DNA from: Elizabethkingia bruuniana | Lineage (GTDB): Bacteria; Bacteroidota; Bacteroidia; Flavobacteriales; Weeksellaceae | Assembly: GCF_002024805.1 (NCBI RefSeq) | Contig: NZ_CP014337.1 | Location: 992,001-1,056,000, forward strand | Direction of reading: 5' to 3' | Length of the DNA: 64,000 nucleotides | In this document: one piece after another, positions 9,780-18,335 of the stretch | Numbering within the stretch: the first letter of the stretch is position 1 | Layout of the letters: each line of letters starts with the position of its first letter | Made by a program: the position numbers and the translations under genes | The notes under the pieces: generated by a model | Databases searched by the model: none | Told to the model about the DNA's origin: nothing | The model's input: the letters and a program-made list of their open reading frames with translations, nothing else

Positions 9780-10634
9780 ATGAATAATGATATTTTTCCG
9801 TGTCTTTGGTGCAACGGAGACGCTAAGGAATCAGCAGAATTTTATTGTCAGGTATTCGGAGGAAAGATTACAGTAGATACCCCTGTTGTTATAAATATAG
9901 ATTTGTTTGGACAAAAAGTTATGTTACTGAATGGTGGTCCACAGTTTGAGAAGAATCCTTCAATATCTTTTCTCATCAACTGTGCTTCCGAAGAAGATGT
10001 GCAGCATTATTGGGATATGCTATCCGATGGAGGAACTGCTCTAATGGCTTTGGATTCCTATCCATGGAGTAAAAAATACGGATGGATTAAAGATAAATAC
10101 GGAGCAACCTGGCAGCTTTACTTTGGGGAAATGCAAGAGCAGAGATTAGTGCCTACGCTTATGTTTATGCATCAGAATAACGGAAAAGCAATGGAGGCAA
10201 TGGAGTTCTATACCAATACATTTCCGGATTCTAAGATTGAAGGCATCCTGAAGTATAAAGATGGCGGTGAGAACGGAGAAAACCCCGAAAATGTACAGCA
10301 TGCTCAGTTTATAATTAATAACTATACGCTCAGTTGTATGGACTCTTCTTTTGACCATAAGTTTGATTTCAATGAAGGAATCTCCCTGGTAATGATGACA
10401 AACGATCAGAAAGAAACAGATCATCTTTGGAATACATTAATATCCGGAGGAGGGAGAGAAAGCATGTGTGGTTGGTTGAAAGACCAGTATGGCGTAAGTT
10501 GGCAAATAGTGCCTAAAAGACTAATTGAGCTGATGAATGATACTGATCCTGCAAAATCACAAAAAGTTGTTCAGGCAATGCTGAAAATGCAGAAAATTGT
10601 AATTGCCGATCTGGAAGCAGCATATAACTCCTAA
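9780..10634 (+). CDS. Tandem double PhnB-like VOC protein
   Basis: 284 residues made of two PhnB-like VOC units: residues about 1-122 (FPCLWCNGDAKESAEFYCQV to KYGATWQLYFGE) and about 127-265 (LVPTLMFMHQNNGKAMEAME to QYGVSWQIVPKR). This reads as an internal duplication or fusion. The second half ends with a helical tail (VVQAMLKMQKIVIADLE). The start ATG lies 11 bp after the preceding SRPBCC stop. Biochemical activity is unknown. Confidence 0.88.
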   Translation: MNNDIFPCLWCNGDAKESAEFYCQVFGGKITVDTPVVINIDLFGQKVMLLNGGPQFEKNPSISFLINCASEEDVQHYWDMLSDGGTALMALDSYPWSKKYGWIKDKYGATWQLYFGEMQEQRLVPTLMFMHQNNGKAMEAMEFYTNTFPDSKIEGILKYKDGGENGENPENVQHAQFIINNYTLSCMDSSFDHKFDFNEGISLVMMTNDQKETDHLWNTLISGGGRESMCGWLKDQYGVSWQIVPKRLIELMNDTDPAKSQKVVQAMLKMQKIVIADLEAAYNS

Positions 10635-10660
10635 ATAATTAATGTATAATATTGTATCTC

Positions 10661-11083
10661 ATGGAAAAACTTTTTTATCAGATTCAGATTAATGCTGCTC
10701 CGGACAAAATATGGAACGTATTATGGAATGCTGCTACCTATACACAATGGACATCAGTTTTTGCTGAAGGCTCTTTTTATAAAGGAAGTCTGGAGGAGGG
10801 AAGTATTGTAAAGTTTTTCGATCCGAATAATAATGGTATGTACAGCCGTATTGAAAAGAACATTCCGAATAAAGAAATGAAATTTCTGCACCTTGGTGAG
10901 ATTTATGACGGTGTAGAGAAGGCTCAAAACTGGGGAGAGGCGACAGAATCTTATATATTGGAAGAAACCGGAAACGGAACAATTCTTAAAGGAGAAATAC
11001 AGACACCGGAAGAATTTAAAAGTTTCTTTGAAGAGAAGTTTCCGAAAGCATTGGAAATTGTGAAAAATCTGGCTGAGAAATAA
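10661..11083 (+). CDS. SRPBCC family protein, paralogue 1
   Basis: 140 residues beginning MEKLFYQIQINAAPDKIWNV. An in-frame TTG at 10652 would add three residues, but the ATG at 10661 aligns with the start of the neighbouring paralogue at 11117 and is preferred. The rest is the usual SRPBCC layout (ATYTQWTSVFAEGSFYKGSL, FLHLGEIYDGVE, C-terminal helix EKFPKALEIVKNLAEK). It is clearly homologous to the next gene, so the pair arose by tandem duplication. Confidence 0.87.
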   Translation: MEKLFYQIQINAAPDKIWNVLWNAATYTQWTSVFAEGSFYKGSLEEGSIVKFFDPNNNGMYSRIEKNIPNKEMKFLHLGEIYDGVEKAQNWGEATESYILEETGNGTILKGEIQTPEEFKSFFEEKFPKALEIVKNLAEK

Positions 11084-11116
11084 AAACTGAATTTTATAAT
11101 CCTAAAAGATATATTT

Positions 11117-11554
11117 ATGGAAACCTTATCATATGAATTTGAAATTAATGCTTCATCACAGAAGATCTGGGATATCTTATGGAGTGAAGCAACCTACAGT
11201 GAATGGACAAAATTTTTCGGTTCAGATTCTGTTATGAAATCAGACTGGAAAGTTGGCGGGCGCACATTATTTGTGAACAGTAAAGGGGACGGGATGGTCT
11301 CTACTATCGATAGTCTCAAAGAACCTCATCAGATCGTATTTAAACATTTGGGGATGATATTAAATGGAATTGAAGATCTCCATAGCAAAGAGATTATGGA
11401 ATGGAGCGGTGCTCAGGAAAAATATTTTCTTACTGATCTTGGAAGCAAAACTAAACTTCATGTTGAAGTACAGGTAGATGATAAATGGAAAGATGATATG
11501 GATAAAGGGTTTATCAAAGGACTTAGTTTGGTAAAAGAATTAGCAGAAAAATAA
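11117..11554 (+). CDS. SRPBCC family protein, paralogue 2
   Basis: 145 residues beginning METLSYEFEINASSQKIWDI, co-linear with the upstream paralogue: EATYSEWTKFFG matches AATYTQWTSVFA, FKHLGMILNGIEDL matches FLHLGEIYDGVEKA, and LSLVKELAEK matches LEIVKNLAEK. Its stop codon is followed directly by the ATG of the DoxX-like gene with no spacer. Function unknown. Confidence 0.87.
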   Translation: METLSYEFEINASSQKIWDILWSEATYSEWTKFFGSDSVMKSDWKVGGRTLFVNSKGDGMVSTIDSLKEPHQIVFKHLGMILNGIEDLHSKEIMEWSGAQEKYFLTDLGSKTKLHVEVQVDDKWKDDMDKGFIKGLSLVKELAEK

Positions 11555-12013
11555 ATGAAATTATTGTCAATACTCTTTAGCGTATTTATTATCGCACTAC
11601 TTGGAACAAAAATTATTCAGGGAGAATGGAACTGGATTTTTTCCGGTAATCTGGGGATGGCTGTATTTATTATTTTTACAGGACTTTCTCACTTTAAGTT
11701 TCAAAAGGGGATGGCTCTGATGATTCCGGATTTCATTCCCAACAAAATGTTTTGGGTATATTTTACCGGAGTATTGGAAATAGCTGCCGGAATAGGACTA
11801 ATGATCCCACAACTGCGGGAAATAACAGCCATTCTGCTTATTGTTTTTTATGTTGTCATATTTATAGCCAATATTAATTCTTCCAAAAAGCGAATCAACA
11901 TTTTCAAGGCTGACTATACAGGTCCGGGAATGACCTATTTGTATAAGGAAAGAATCCCTATGCAGATTATTCTAATCGTCTGGACATGGTATTTTGGAGT
12001 TTATTTACACTAA
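11555..12013 (+). CDS. DoxX-like integral membrane protein
   Basis: 152 residues with about four hydrophobic helices (residues 1-20, 30-46, 66-86 and 90-107) and a last one at 133-151. The segment FTGLSHFKFQKGMALMIPDF followed by YFTGVLEIAAGIGLM is the DoxX/DoxD-like signature. Members sit in the inner membrane and often accompany stress or small-molecule genes; the role is unknown. It starts immediately after the stop of the SRPBCC gene and so is translationally coupled. Confidence 0.85.
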   Translation: MKLLSILFSVFIIALLGTKIIQGEWNWIFSGNLGMAVFIIFTGLSHFKFQKGMALMIPDFIPNKMFWVYFTGVLEIAAGIGLMIPQLREITAILLIVFYVVIFIANINSSKKRINIFKADYTGPGMTYLYKERIPMQIILIVWTWYFGVYLH

Positions 12014-12126
12014 AGAACATAAAAAAATTAAAGATAAATCATATTGAGTGTAACATTTTGGTGTTATAAATAGTCTTATTAGTAAATGACTGTTTTTCAG
12101 TTGTCCTAATCACTAAAATATGAGTT

Positions 12127-14130
12127 ATGAAATTAAACACTAAACTTTTTATAACCGCCGGGGTTGTAATAACTACTGCAATGATGAATGCACAAAGCAC
12201 AGCTACCAAATTACCGGGAGATGCTACACTGCCATCTTCCAAAGCTAATTTGGAACAATTGGTTTCCTATGATAAAGGAAACTTCAAATACAAAGTCGAA
12301 GATTATTTTGCAAGACCAAAAGCTTCTCAGTTTAAAATTTCTCCTGATGGACAGTTTTTATCTTATAAAGAAAAAGATAATAACAAGAAAAATCACGTTT
12401 ATGTAAAAGATCTGAAATCCGGAAAAATAACTAAAGCTATTGAAGAAAAAGAGGATCTGATAAAAGGCTACGGTTGGTTAAGCAAAAATCGTTTATACTT
12501 TACCCAGGATAAAGGTGGTAATGAAAATCTTCATCTGTATGCTGTCGATACGGATGGTAAGAACCTAAAAGATCTTACACCATTTGACGGTGTAAAGATA
12601 GGCTTTGCAATGCCTGTAAAAGATACAGATTTTGTTGTGGTTACCATGAATAAAAACAACAAGCAGATTTTTGAACCTTTTAAAATTAACTTTGTTACGG
12701 GTGAAGCAACACAGTTATTAGAAAATAAAGATCCAAAAAATCCTATTGACGATTATATTTTTGATAAAGATGGTAATCTCAGAGGATATACCGTATTGGT
12801 AAATGGATTAACCACCCATACTTATTATAAAGATTTACAGACAGGGAAATTTAATCTTCTGAAAAAAACAGACTGGTCAGATACATTTAATATTATAAGC
12901 TTCAATGAAAATTCCAAAAATAAAGATGAAGCTTATGTAGTAACTAACCTGGACAGCGATAAAGCAAAAATTGTTCTATACGATTTAAAGAAAAATGCTG
13001 TGATTAAAGAAGTGTATTCTAATCCGGTATATGATGTGAGTTCTATAAGTCTTGCAGGCAAAAGCAGAAACTACGAACTGGATTACATAAACTATGAAGG
13101 AGAAAGAGGGGAGATTATCCCGGTAAGTAAATTCTACAAAGAAGTGCACAATCAGTTAAAATCTGAATTTGGAGATAAAGACTTTTCTGTAGTTTCTTCT
13201 GACGACAACAATAATAAACTTCTGGTTGTTGTAAGTAGTGATAAATTGTATGGGACTTATTACGAATACGATACAAAAACGAAAAAGACTAAACTATTAT
13301 ACGATTTGATGCCTCAGCTGAAGCCTGAAGATATGGCTGAAATGAGACCAATTACCTTTAAAAGTAGAGACGGACTTACAATACATGGCTATATTACCTT
13401 GCCTAAGGCAGCACTGGAAGGGAAAAAAGTACCATTGGTTGTAAATCCTCATGGCGGCCCGCAGGGAATCCGTGATAGCTGGGGATTCAATCCAGAAACG
13501 CAATTATTTGCCAGCCGTGGTTATGCTACATTACAGGTTAACTTCAGAATATCCGGAGGCTATGGAAAATCATTCCAGAAAGCTGGATATAAGCAAATCG
13601 GAAGGAAAGCAATGGATGATGTAGAGGACGGAGTAAAATATGCAATCGAGCAGGGTTGGGTAGACAAAGATAAAATTGCCATCTATGGCGGAAGCCATGG
13701 AGGTTATGCAACATTAATGGGGCTTATAAAAACACCTGATCTTTATGCCTGCGGTGTAGATTATGTAGGTGTTTCCAATATCTTTACCTTCTTCGATTCG
13801 TTCCCGGAATACTGGAAGCCTTACAAAGAAATGGTAAAACAAATCTGGTATGATTTGGATAATCCTGAAGAAGCTAAAATAGCTAAAGAAGTTTCTCCTG
13901 TATTCCAGATTGATAAAATAAAGAAACCATTATTTGTAGTACAGGGAGCGAATGATCCGCGAGTTAATATCAATGAATCGGATCAGATTGTAAAAGGTTT
14001 GCGGGCAAAAGGTTTTGATGTTCCGTATATGGTGAAATATGATGAAGGCCATGGATTTGGTAAAGAACCAAACAGAATTGAGCTTTACACCTATATGCTG
14101 GGATTCTTTGCAAAGAATTTTAATAAATAA
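12127..14130 (+). CDS. S9 family prolyl oligopeptidase-type serine peptidase, exported
   Basis: 667 residues. A signal peptide (MKLNTKLFITAGVVITTAMM, cut near NAQS) precedes a seven-bladed beta-propeller (residues about 55-400, with blades like KISPDGQFLSYKEKD) and a C-terminal alpha/beta-hydrolase domain. The catalytic triad is Ser523 in GGSHGGYA, Asp610 in ANDPRVN and His642 in EGHGFGK. It resembles acylaminoacyl-peptidase and dipeptidyl-peptidase members of S9 and is expected in the periplasm, cutting small peptides. Monocistronic, with its own terminator. Confidence 0.95.
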   Translation: MKLNTKLFITAGVVITTAMMNAQSTATKLPGDATLPSSKANLEQLVSYDKGNFKYKVEDYFARPKASQFKISPDGQFLSYKEKDNNKKNHVYVKDLKSGKITKAIEEKEDLIKGYGWLSKNRLYFTQDKGGNENLHLYAVDTDGKNLKDLTPFDGVKIGFAMPVKDTDFVVVTMNKNNKQIFEPFKINFVTGEATQLLENKDPKNPIDDYIFDKDGNLRGYTVLVNGLTTHTYYKDLQTGKFNLLKKTDWSDTFNIISFNENSKNKDEAYVVTNLDSDKAKIVLYDLKKNAVIKEVYSNPVYDVSSISLAGKSRNYELDYINYEGERGEIIPVSKFYKEVHNQLKSEFGDKDFSVVSSDDNNNKLLVVVSSDKLYGTYYEYDTKTKKTKLLYDLMPQLKPEDMAEMRPITFKSRDGLTIHGYITLPKAALEGKKVPLVVNPHGGPQGIRDSWGFNPETQLFASRGYATLQVNFRISGGYGKSFQKAGYKQIGRKAMDDVEDGVKYAIEQGWVDKDKIAIYGGSHGGYATLMGLIKTPDLYACGVDYVGVSNIFTFFDSFPEYWKPYKEMVKQIWYDLDNPEEAKIAKEVSPVFQIDKIKKPLFVVQGANDPRVNINESDQIVKGLRAKGFDVPYMVKYDEGHGFGKEPNRIELYTYMLGFFAKNFNK

Positions 14131-14143
14131 ATCAATTAACTAG

Positions 14144-14176
14144 GAAACGAAAAGCACCTGCTTTTCGTTTCTTTGG
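14144..14176 (+). terminator. Terminator of the S9 peptidase gene
   Basis: GAAACGAAAAGCA (14144-14156) pairs with TGCTTTTCGTTTC (14159-14171), ending in T-rich sequence. Confidence 0.8.
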
Positions 14177-14309
14177 TTATATATCTTCTGAATACAGAAA
14201 TATAAAACAAAAACATACAAGATATTTTCACTGGAATTTAAACCTCTAAAAACAAGAAAATGAGTCTTACGTTTTTATATTACATTAGTCGTATCGGGAA
14301 ATAAATTGT

Positions 14310-14317
14310 TATTTTTG
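14310..14317 (+). promoter_or_regulatory. -7 box of the J-domain gene
   Basis: TATTTTTG matches TAnnTTTG. The predicted start near 14322 is 12 nt before the GTG at 14334, which supports that start codon. Confidence 0.55.
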
Positions 14318-14333
14318 TTTCACAATTCCCATT

Positions 14334-14981
14334 GTGAAGGACTATTACTACTTTCTCGGTATTTCTGTTGACGCTTCAGACGAAGATGTCAGAAAAGCCT
14401 ATCGTAAATTATCATTGAAGTATCATCCGGATAAAAGCGATAACGATCCTTTTTTCGAAAATCGTTTTCGGGAAGTACAGGAAGCGTACAATACATTAAG
14501 TGACGAAGATCGACGCAGAACCTATGATCATCTTCTGAGTCTTGAACAGAAAAATGCAAAATCTAATTTGCCACCACGCATAAAGTCTTTTCATGCGAAC
14601 AAGATTCGTGTAGTAAAAGGCGAGGAGATTATTATTACCTGGCAGACTTTTGATGCCGATGTTGTGAAGATTCACCCCTTTGGATTGGAAAAGGCCTATG
14701 GTGAAAAGAAATTTATTGTCGATAATTTTGATGCTGAAGGAAAATTTCAGCTTATACTGAATGCTACAAATACACTACTGAATAAAACAGTTGCAAATGG
14801 TATTACCATTACAGAAGTTTTTGAAGTAGAAAGAGAGAATTTTCCTGCAGCTGAAGAAAAAGTAGCTGAGGTAAGAAAAGTAACTGAAGCAGAGGAACAA
14901 CTTCCGATTTATATAAAATGGGGAATAGTAGCCGCAGCTATTATTTTAGTTATTCTTTATTTGCTGATGAAAAAGCATTAA
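14334..14981 (+). CDS. Membrane-anchored J-domain (DnaJ-like) protein
   Basis: 215 residues with a GTG start. The J domain occupies residues 1-68 with the HPD triad at 31-33 (KYHPDKS), so it should stimulate an Hsp70 partner. No Gly/Phe or zinc-finger region follows; instead there is a beta-rich segment (about 80-165) of an immunoglobulin-like type (VVKGEEIIITWQTFDADVVK) and a C-terminal transmembrane helix (about 192-211, KWGIVAAAIILVILYLLMKK). This is a J-protein tethered to the inner membrane by its tail. It converges on the Cys-rich mini-protein gene with a 4-bp overlap. Confidence 0.88.
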   Translation: MKDYYYFLGISVDASDEDVRKAYRKLSLKYHPDKSDNDPFFENRFREVQEAYNTLSDEDRRRTYDHLLSLEQKNAKSNLPPRIKSFHANKIRVVKGEEIIITWQTFDADVVKIHPFGLEKAYGEKKFIVDNFDAEGKFQLILNATNTLLNKTVANGITITEVFEVERENFPAAEEKVAEVRKVTEAEEQLPIYIKWGIVAAAIILVILYLLMKKH

Positions 14982-15130
14982 GCCATTTTCAGACGGCCCG
15001 GACATTTTTTACAACGTTTTCCTTTCTTGAATTTTTTACAACATTTCTTCTTGTCACAGTACATTTCTTCTGTATGATTAAATGCTGGTGCTAATGGTGC
15101 AACTCTGAAAGGGATGATGTTAGATTTCAT
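14978..15130 (-). CDS. 50-residue Cys/Lys-rich mini-protein
   Basis: A short open frame from ATG at 15130 to TAA at 14978. The first half is MKSNIIPFRVAPLAPAFNHT; the second half is dense in Lys and Cys, with Cys25, Cys30, Cys31, Cys40 and Cys43 (C-x4-CC-x8-C-x2-C), which could bind a metal. It has no signal peptide and ends KCPGRLKMA. A perfect TATATTTG box ends 5 nt before the start codon, so the transcript probably begins at or within 1 nt of the ATG (leaderless). I think I have seen similar short proteins in Chryseobacterium relatives, but no function is known. Confidence 0.7.
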   Translation of the reverse strand: MKSNIIPFRVAPLAPAFNHTEEMYCDKKKCCKKFKKGKRCKKCPGRLKMA

Positions 15131-15134
15131 GCTG

Positions 15135-15142
15135 CAAATATA
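15135..15142 (-). promoter_or_regulatory. -7 box 4 nt before the mini-protein ATG
   Basis: TATATTTG on the minus strand, identical to the box in front of the SRP RNA gene. Four bases (CAGC) separate it from the ATG at 15130. Confidence 0.6.
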
Positions 15143-15174
15143 AATTAATTTAGAATAAGTACAAATAAAAATAC

Positions 15175-15738
15175 TTATTTAAGTACCTGTTCTCTAATAT
15201 GATTTATATCTGCATTTTGAATATAAGTAATTAAACCCGGATAAAACCAGTGATAATTGTAGCCACCGCGTTTCATCTCTTCAATAGCCTGGTCTTTGTT
15301 CCAGTTCTGAAAAATAATGCGGTACATAGCGATAGTAACTCCGGTTCTGTCACTGCCATGTGCGCAGTGTACCACAATAGGCTTAGGAGCTGTTTTTAGT
15401 ATTATTAAAGCTTCAATTATATCATTATCCGACATCTTTGAGGCTTTCATCGGAACACTATATAATTTACCTTTATATGAGCTTCCTTCTACAGCAATAA
15501 GATCTTTGTGCTGACGTCTCAGATCCAGAACGGATGCCATCTGTTTTTCTTGAAAAAAGTGAAAGCCCGCATTATCGGGCTTTTCACTTCTATAAATGCT
15601 GTCGCTAACTTTATGCAGATTGTGGAAAGGCTTTTCTGTGACTTTTGTTGCCCAGTTTTCAGGTCGTGGGCCTTTCAAACTTCTGGAAGTACAAGCCATT
15701 GTACTAAATGCTAAAATTATAACGATTGTTTTTTTCAT
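15175..15738 (-). CDS. Protein tyrosine/dual-specificity phosphatase-like lipoprotein
   Basis: 187 residues. The N-terminus is a lipoprotein signal with lipobox S-T-M-A-C, lipidated at Cys16. The phosphatase loop C-x5-R is Cys125 to Arg131 in VVHCAHGSDRTG, with general-acid candidates in the MKASKMSDND segment. This is the DSP/PTP branch often found in bacterial periplasm or outer membrane. Substrate unknown. It is the last gene of dapF-mltG-receptor-phosphatase, 5 bp after the receptor stop. Confidence 0.9.
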   Translation of the reverse strand: MKKTIVIILAFSTMACTSRSLKGPRPENWATKVTEKPFHNLHKVSDSIYRSEKPDNAGFHFFQEKQMASVLDLRRQHKDLIAVEGSSYKGKLYSVPMKASKMSDNDIIEALIILKTAPKPIVVHCAHGSDRTGVTIAMYRIIFQNWNKDQAIEEMKRGGYNYHWFYPGLITYIQNADINHIREQVLK

Positions 15739-15743
15739 ATTTC

Positions 15744-18335
15744 TTACATTGGTCCGCCTTGCTCGTCGCCACCATCGTAATTGTTGTTGATATCCTTTTT
15801 CTTTTTAGGCTGATCAACTTTCTCACCTTGCTTGAAGCGGTAAGACAAAGATATGGAAAACTGTCTTGGCTGCCACTGCATATAATTACGTCTTGTAAAA
15901 TCATCATTAAAGGTGAAAGACTCCATTCTTCTCGTATTAAATACATCCTGAATGTTAAAAGTGATCGTACCATCACCGTTCCAGATTGTTTTAGAAGCCC
16001 CCAGATTAAGAGAATACATATCTGATCTGTTCTGACTAGCTGTTTTTTGTGCACCTCTGTATTGTCCCTGTAACTGTACACTTAGGGTTTTGTCCAGTTT
16101 GAAGGTTGTATTCAGTCTGGCACGTGTAGAGAAACCGCTACCAGTGAAATCCATTGTTCCTACTTTAGGCTGTCCGGTCGTTTTATCTATAGTGTCATAA
16201 GAAGCTATACCTGTCGTTTTATACCCAAATAAGTCTAAGCTACCCATGAATTTTAACCATGATAAAGGATCGTAAGTGAAATTAAGATCTAAACCGTAAC
16301 GATCACTAGTCCCAAGATTTATAGGTTTGGTATAGAATACATTCAGGTTTTCATCTGGTCTGTATACCAACATTTTATCATCGTCCGTAGTATGACTGTA
16401 ATACAGGGTGGGATTCACAGTGAATTTCTTTTTCTGAATGCTGTATCCAACTTCAAAAGAGTCTACATATGAAGGGTTAAGATCTATATTTCCCTCAAAG
16501 ATATTCTGATTGTTACTGTAGTTAGGGAAAGGTACCATGAAGAAGGCTCTTGGTCTGTCTATCCTGCGTGAGTAATTTACCAAAATCTGATTATTCTTCG
16601 CCACATCATAGCTTAAGAATATACTAGGGAATAGATTATTATAATTTTTGGTCTTATTAATATTAGACCCTGCAAGATTATTATAATCGATTTTTACATT
16701 TGAAAGTTCATCTCTCAATCCTAACTGGTAACCAAAATTTCCGACTTTACTTTTAAACTGAACATAGAAAGCATTGAAAACTTCCTGATAATCTGTTGTG
16801 TTGTTATAATTTGGAATCAACTGATTGGTTGCAGTAGTATTCACAATATTGTTATAATCGTTCTTATTTACATCTAACCGATAACCAGCTTCCAATTTAG
16901 AATTTTCACCAATAGGTAATTCATAATCTGCTTTACCAATAATCGTTTTCGTAACCGATTTTCTTTCAGTATTATCGTGGCTTACTAAAGCAGAATCTAG
17001 CGTTTCAATGATATCAGAGTAATTATTACTACGATTTCTTTGTACACTTAATGCTAGAGATAAATTATGCCCGCTAGTATTAAATTTATGATCTAATCCT
17101 AAATCCCCTTGAAAAGCAAGATTATTACTCCTTCCAACAGATGTTCTCGTACCTATTGAATTCATGAAATTCCATTGGCGGGAATTAAGATCATATCTAT
17201 AGAAGTCATTGTAAGTGTTTAAAGGTTCTCTGTTATCACCTTCAAAAGTTCTTACTACACCAGATAAACTTAAAGATGTTTTATCCGAAATATCATAAAC
17301 AAAACCTCCGGTTACATTGTAATTATTATTATAGGTTTTATTATTAGAATTCTGTGACTGATATGATAGAATATCTTTGGGCTGATCTGTTTGATTCGGA
17401 GGAATAACCGGAAGAACGATATTGTTATAAGTTGTTTCCGTTTCATTTTTACCTTTACTTTCTGTGTAGCCACCACCACCGTTTAAAAACCAGGTCCAGT
17501 TGTTTTTTCTCCAGCTTAAATTGGCATTTAGAGCTGTTCTTGGCATGTAACCTAAAGTTCCGGTAACACTGCCATTGAAACCAACTTTTTTATTTTTCTT
17601 TAGGATAATATTTAAGATACCAGATGTACCGGATGCTTCAAATTTAGAAGAAGGATTCGTAATAACTTCTATTTTCTCAATCTGGTCTGCAGGAATACTC
17701 TGTAAAGCATTGGCACCATCGTCAATACCTAAAAGTGAAGACGGCTTACCATTGATTAAGAACTTCACATTAGTATTTCCTCTCATAGAAACTGTTCCAT
17801 CTGTATCTACAGATACTGAAGGAACATTGGTTAGTACATCCTGTAATGTACCTCCTTTACTAATAAGGTCGGTTGATGGGTCATATGTTTTTTTATCAAG
17901 CTCAACTTTGTAAGGCTTAGATGCAGCAGCAGTAATGGTAACACCTTGTATACTCTTGGTCTTACTATCTACGGCTTCCTGACCTTTCAGAGCTTCTATC
18001 TGAACACTGCCAATATTACCGGCAGCGGTTATTGTTTTTTCTGTCTGAAATGTCTTAAATCCTGGTGTTTCTACCTGCAAAGAGTAAGTTCCGGGAGTAA
18101 GATTAAGAGAGTAGTTTCCTTTGTCATCCGTCATGCTGCCATCAGATAACGCATTATTAGTTTTGTTAGCAAATGTAATAGAAGCATAAGGAACAGCTGC
18201 GCCGTTTTTATCAGTGATCTTTCCGGATACAGCTACTTTCTGTTGTTGAGCAAAGGCAAAAGCGGCTGCACTAAATGCGAGCGTTAAGCCTAATGTTCGG
18301 GTTACAATTCTCTGTTTGATTTCAGTTTTTATCAT
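15744..18335 (-). CDS. TonB-receptor-like outer-membrane beta-barrel protein
   Basis: 863 residues. A signal peptide (to about residue 29, FAFAQQQ) is followed by a carboxypeptidase-regulatory-like domain (about 34-115, VSGKITDKNGAAVPYASITF), a plug-like domain (about 150-250, LTNVPSVSVDTDGTVSMRGN and IEKIEVITNPSSKFEASGTSG) and an outer-membrane barrel to about 835 (ISLSYRF). The end is an unusual Lys/Asn/Asp/Gly-rich tail, so the C-terminal residue is not the usual aromatic. It belongs to the OMP beta-barrel family related to TonB-dependent receptors; the ligand is unknown. The start codon overlaps the mltG stop by 1 nt. Confidence 0.92.
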   Translation of the reverse strand: MIKTEIKQRIVTRTLGLTLAFSAAAFAFAQQQKVAVSGKITDKNGAAVPYASITFANKTNNALSDGSMTDDKGNYSLNLTPGTYSLQVETPGFKTFQTEKTITAAGNIGSVQIEALKGQEAVDSKTKSIQGVTITAAASKPYKVELDKKTYDPSTDLISKGGTLQDVLTNVPSVSVDTDGTVSMRGNTNVKFLINGKPSSLLGIDDGANALQSIPADQIEKIEVITNPSSKFEASGTSGILNIILKKNKKVGFNGSVTGTLGYMPRTALNANLSWRKNNWTWFLNGGGGYTESKGKNETETTYNNIVLPVIPPNQTDQPKDILSYQSQNSNNKTYNNNYNVTGGFVYDISDKTSLSLSGVVRTFEGDNREPLNTYNDFYRYDLNSRQWNFMNSIGTRTSVGRSNNLAFQGDLGLDHKFNTSGHNLSLALSVQRNRSNNYSDIIETLDSALVSHDNTERKSVTKTIIGKADYELPIGENSKLEAGYRLDVNKNDYNNIVNTTATNQLIPNYNNTTDYQEVFNAFYVQFKSKVGNFGYQLGLRDELSNVKIDYNNLAGSNINKTKNYNNLFPSIFLSYDVAKNNQILVNYSRRIDRPRAFFMVPFPNYSNNQNIFEGNIDLNPSYVDSFEVGYSIQKKKFTVNPTLYYSHTTDDDKMLVYRPDENLNVFYTKPINLGTSDRYGLDLNFTYDPLSWLKFMGSLDLFGYKTTGIASYDTIDKTTGQPKVGTMDFTGSGFSTRARLNTTFKLDKTLSVQLQGQYRGAQKTASQNRSDMYSLNLGASKTIWNGDGTITFNIQDVFNTRRMESFTFNDDFTRRNYMQWQPRQFSISLSYRFKQGEKVDQPKKKKDINNNYDGGDEQGGPM

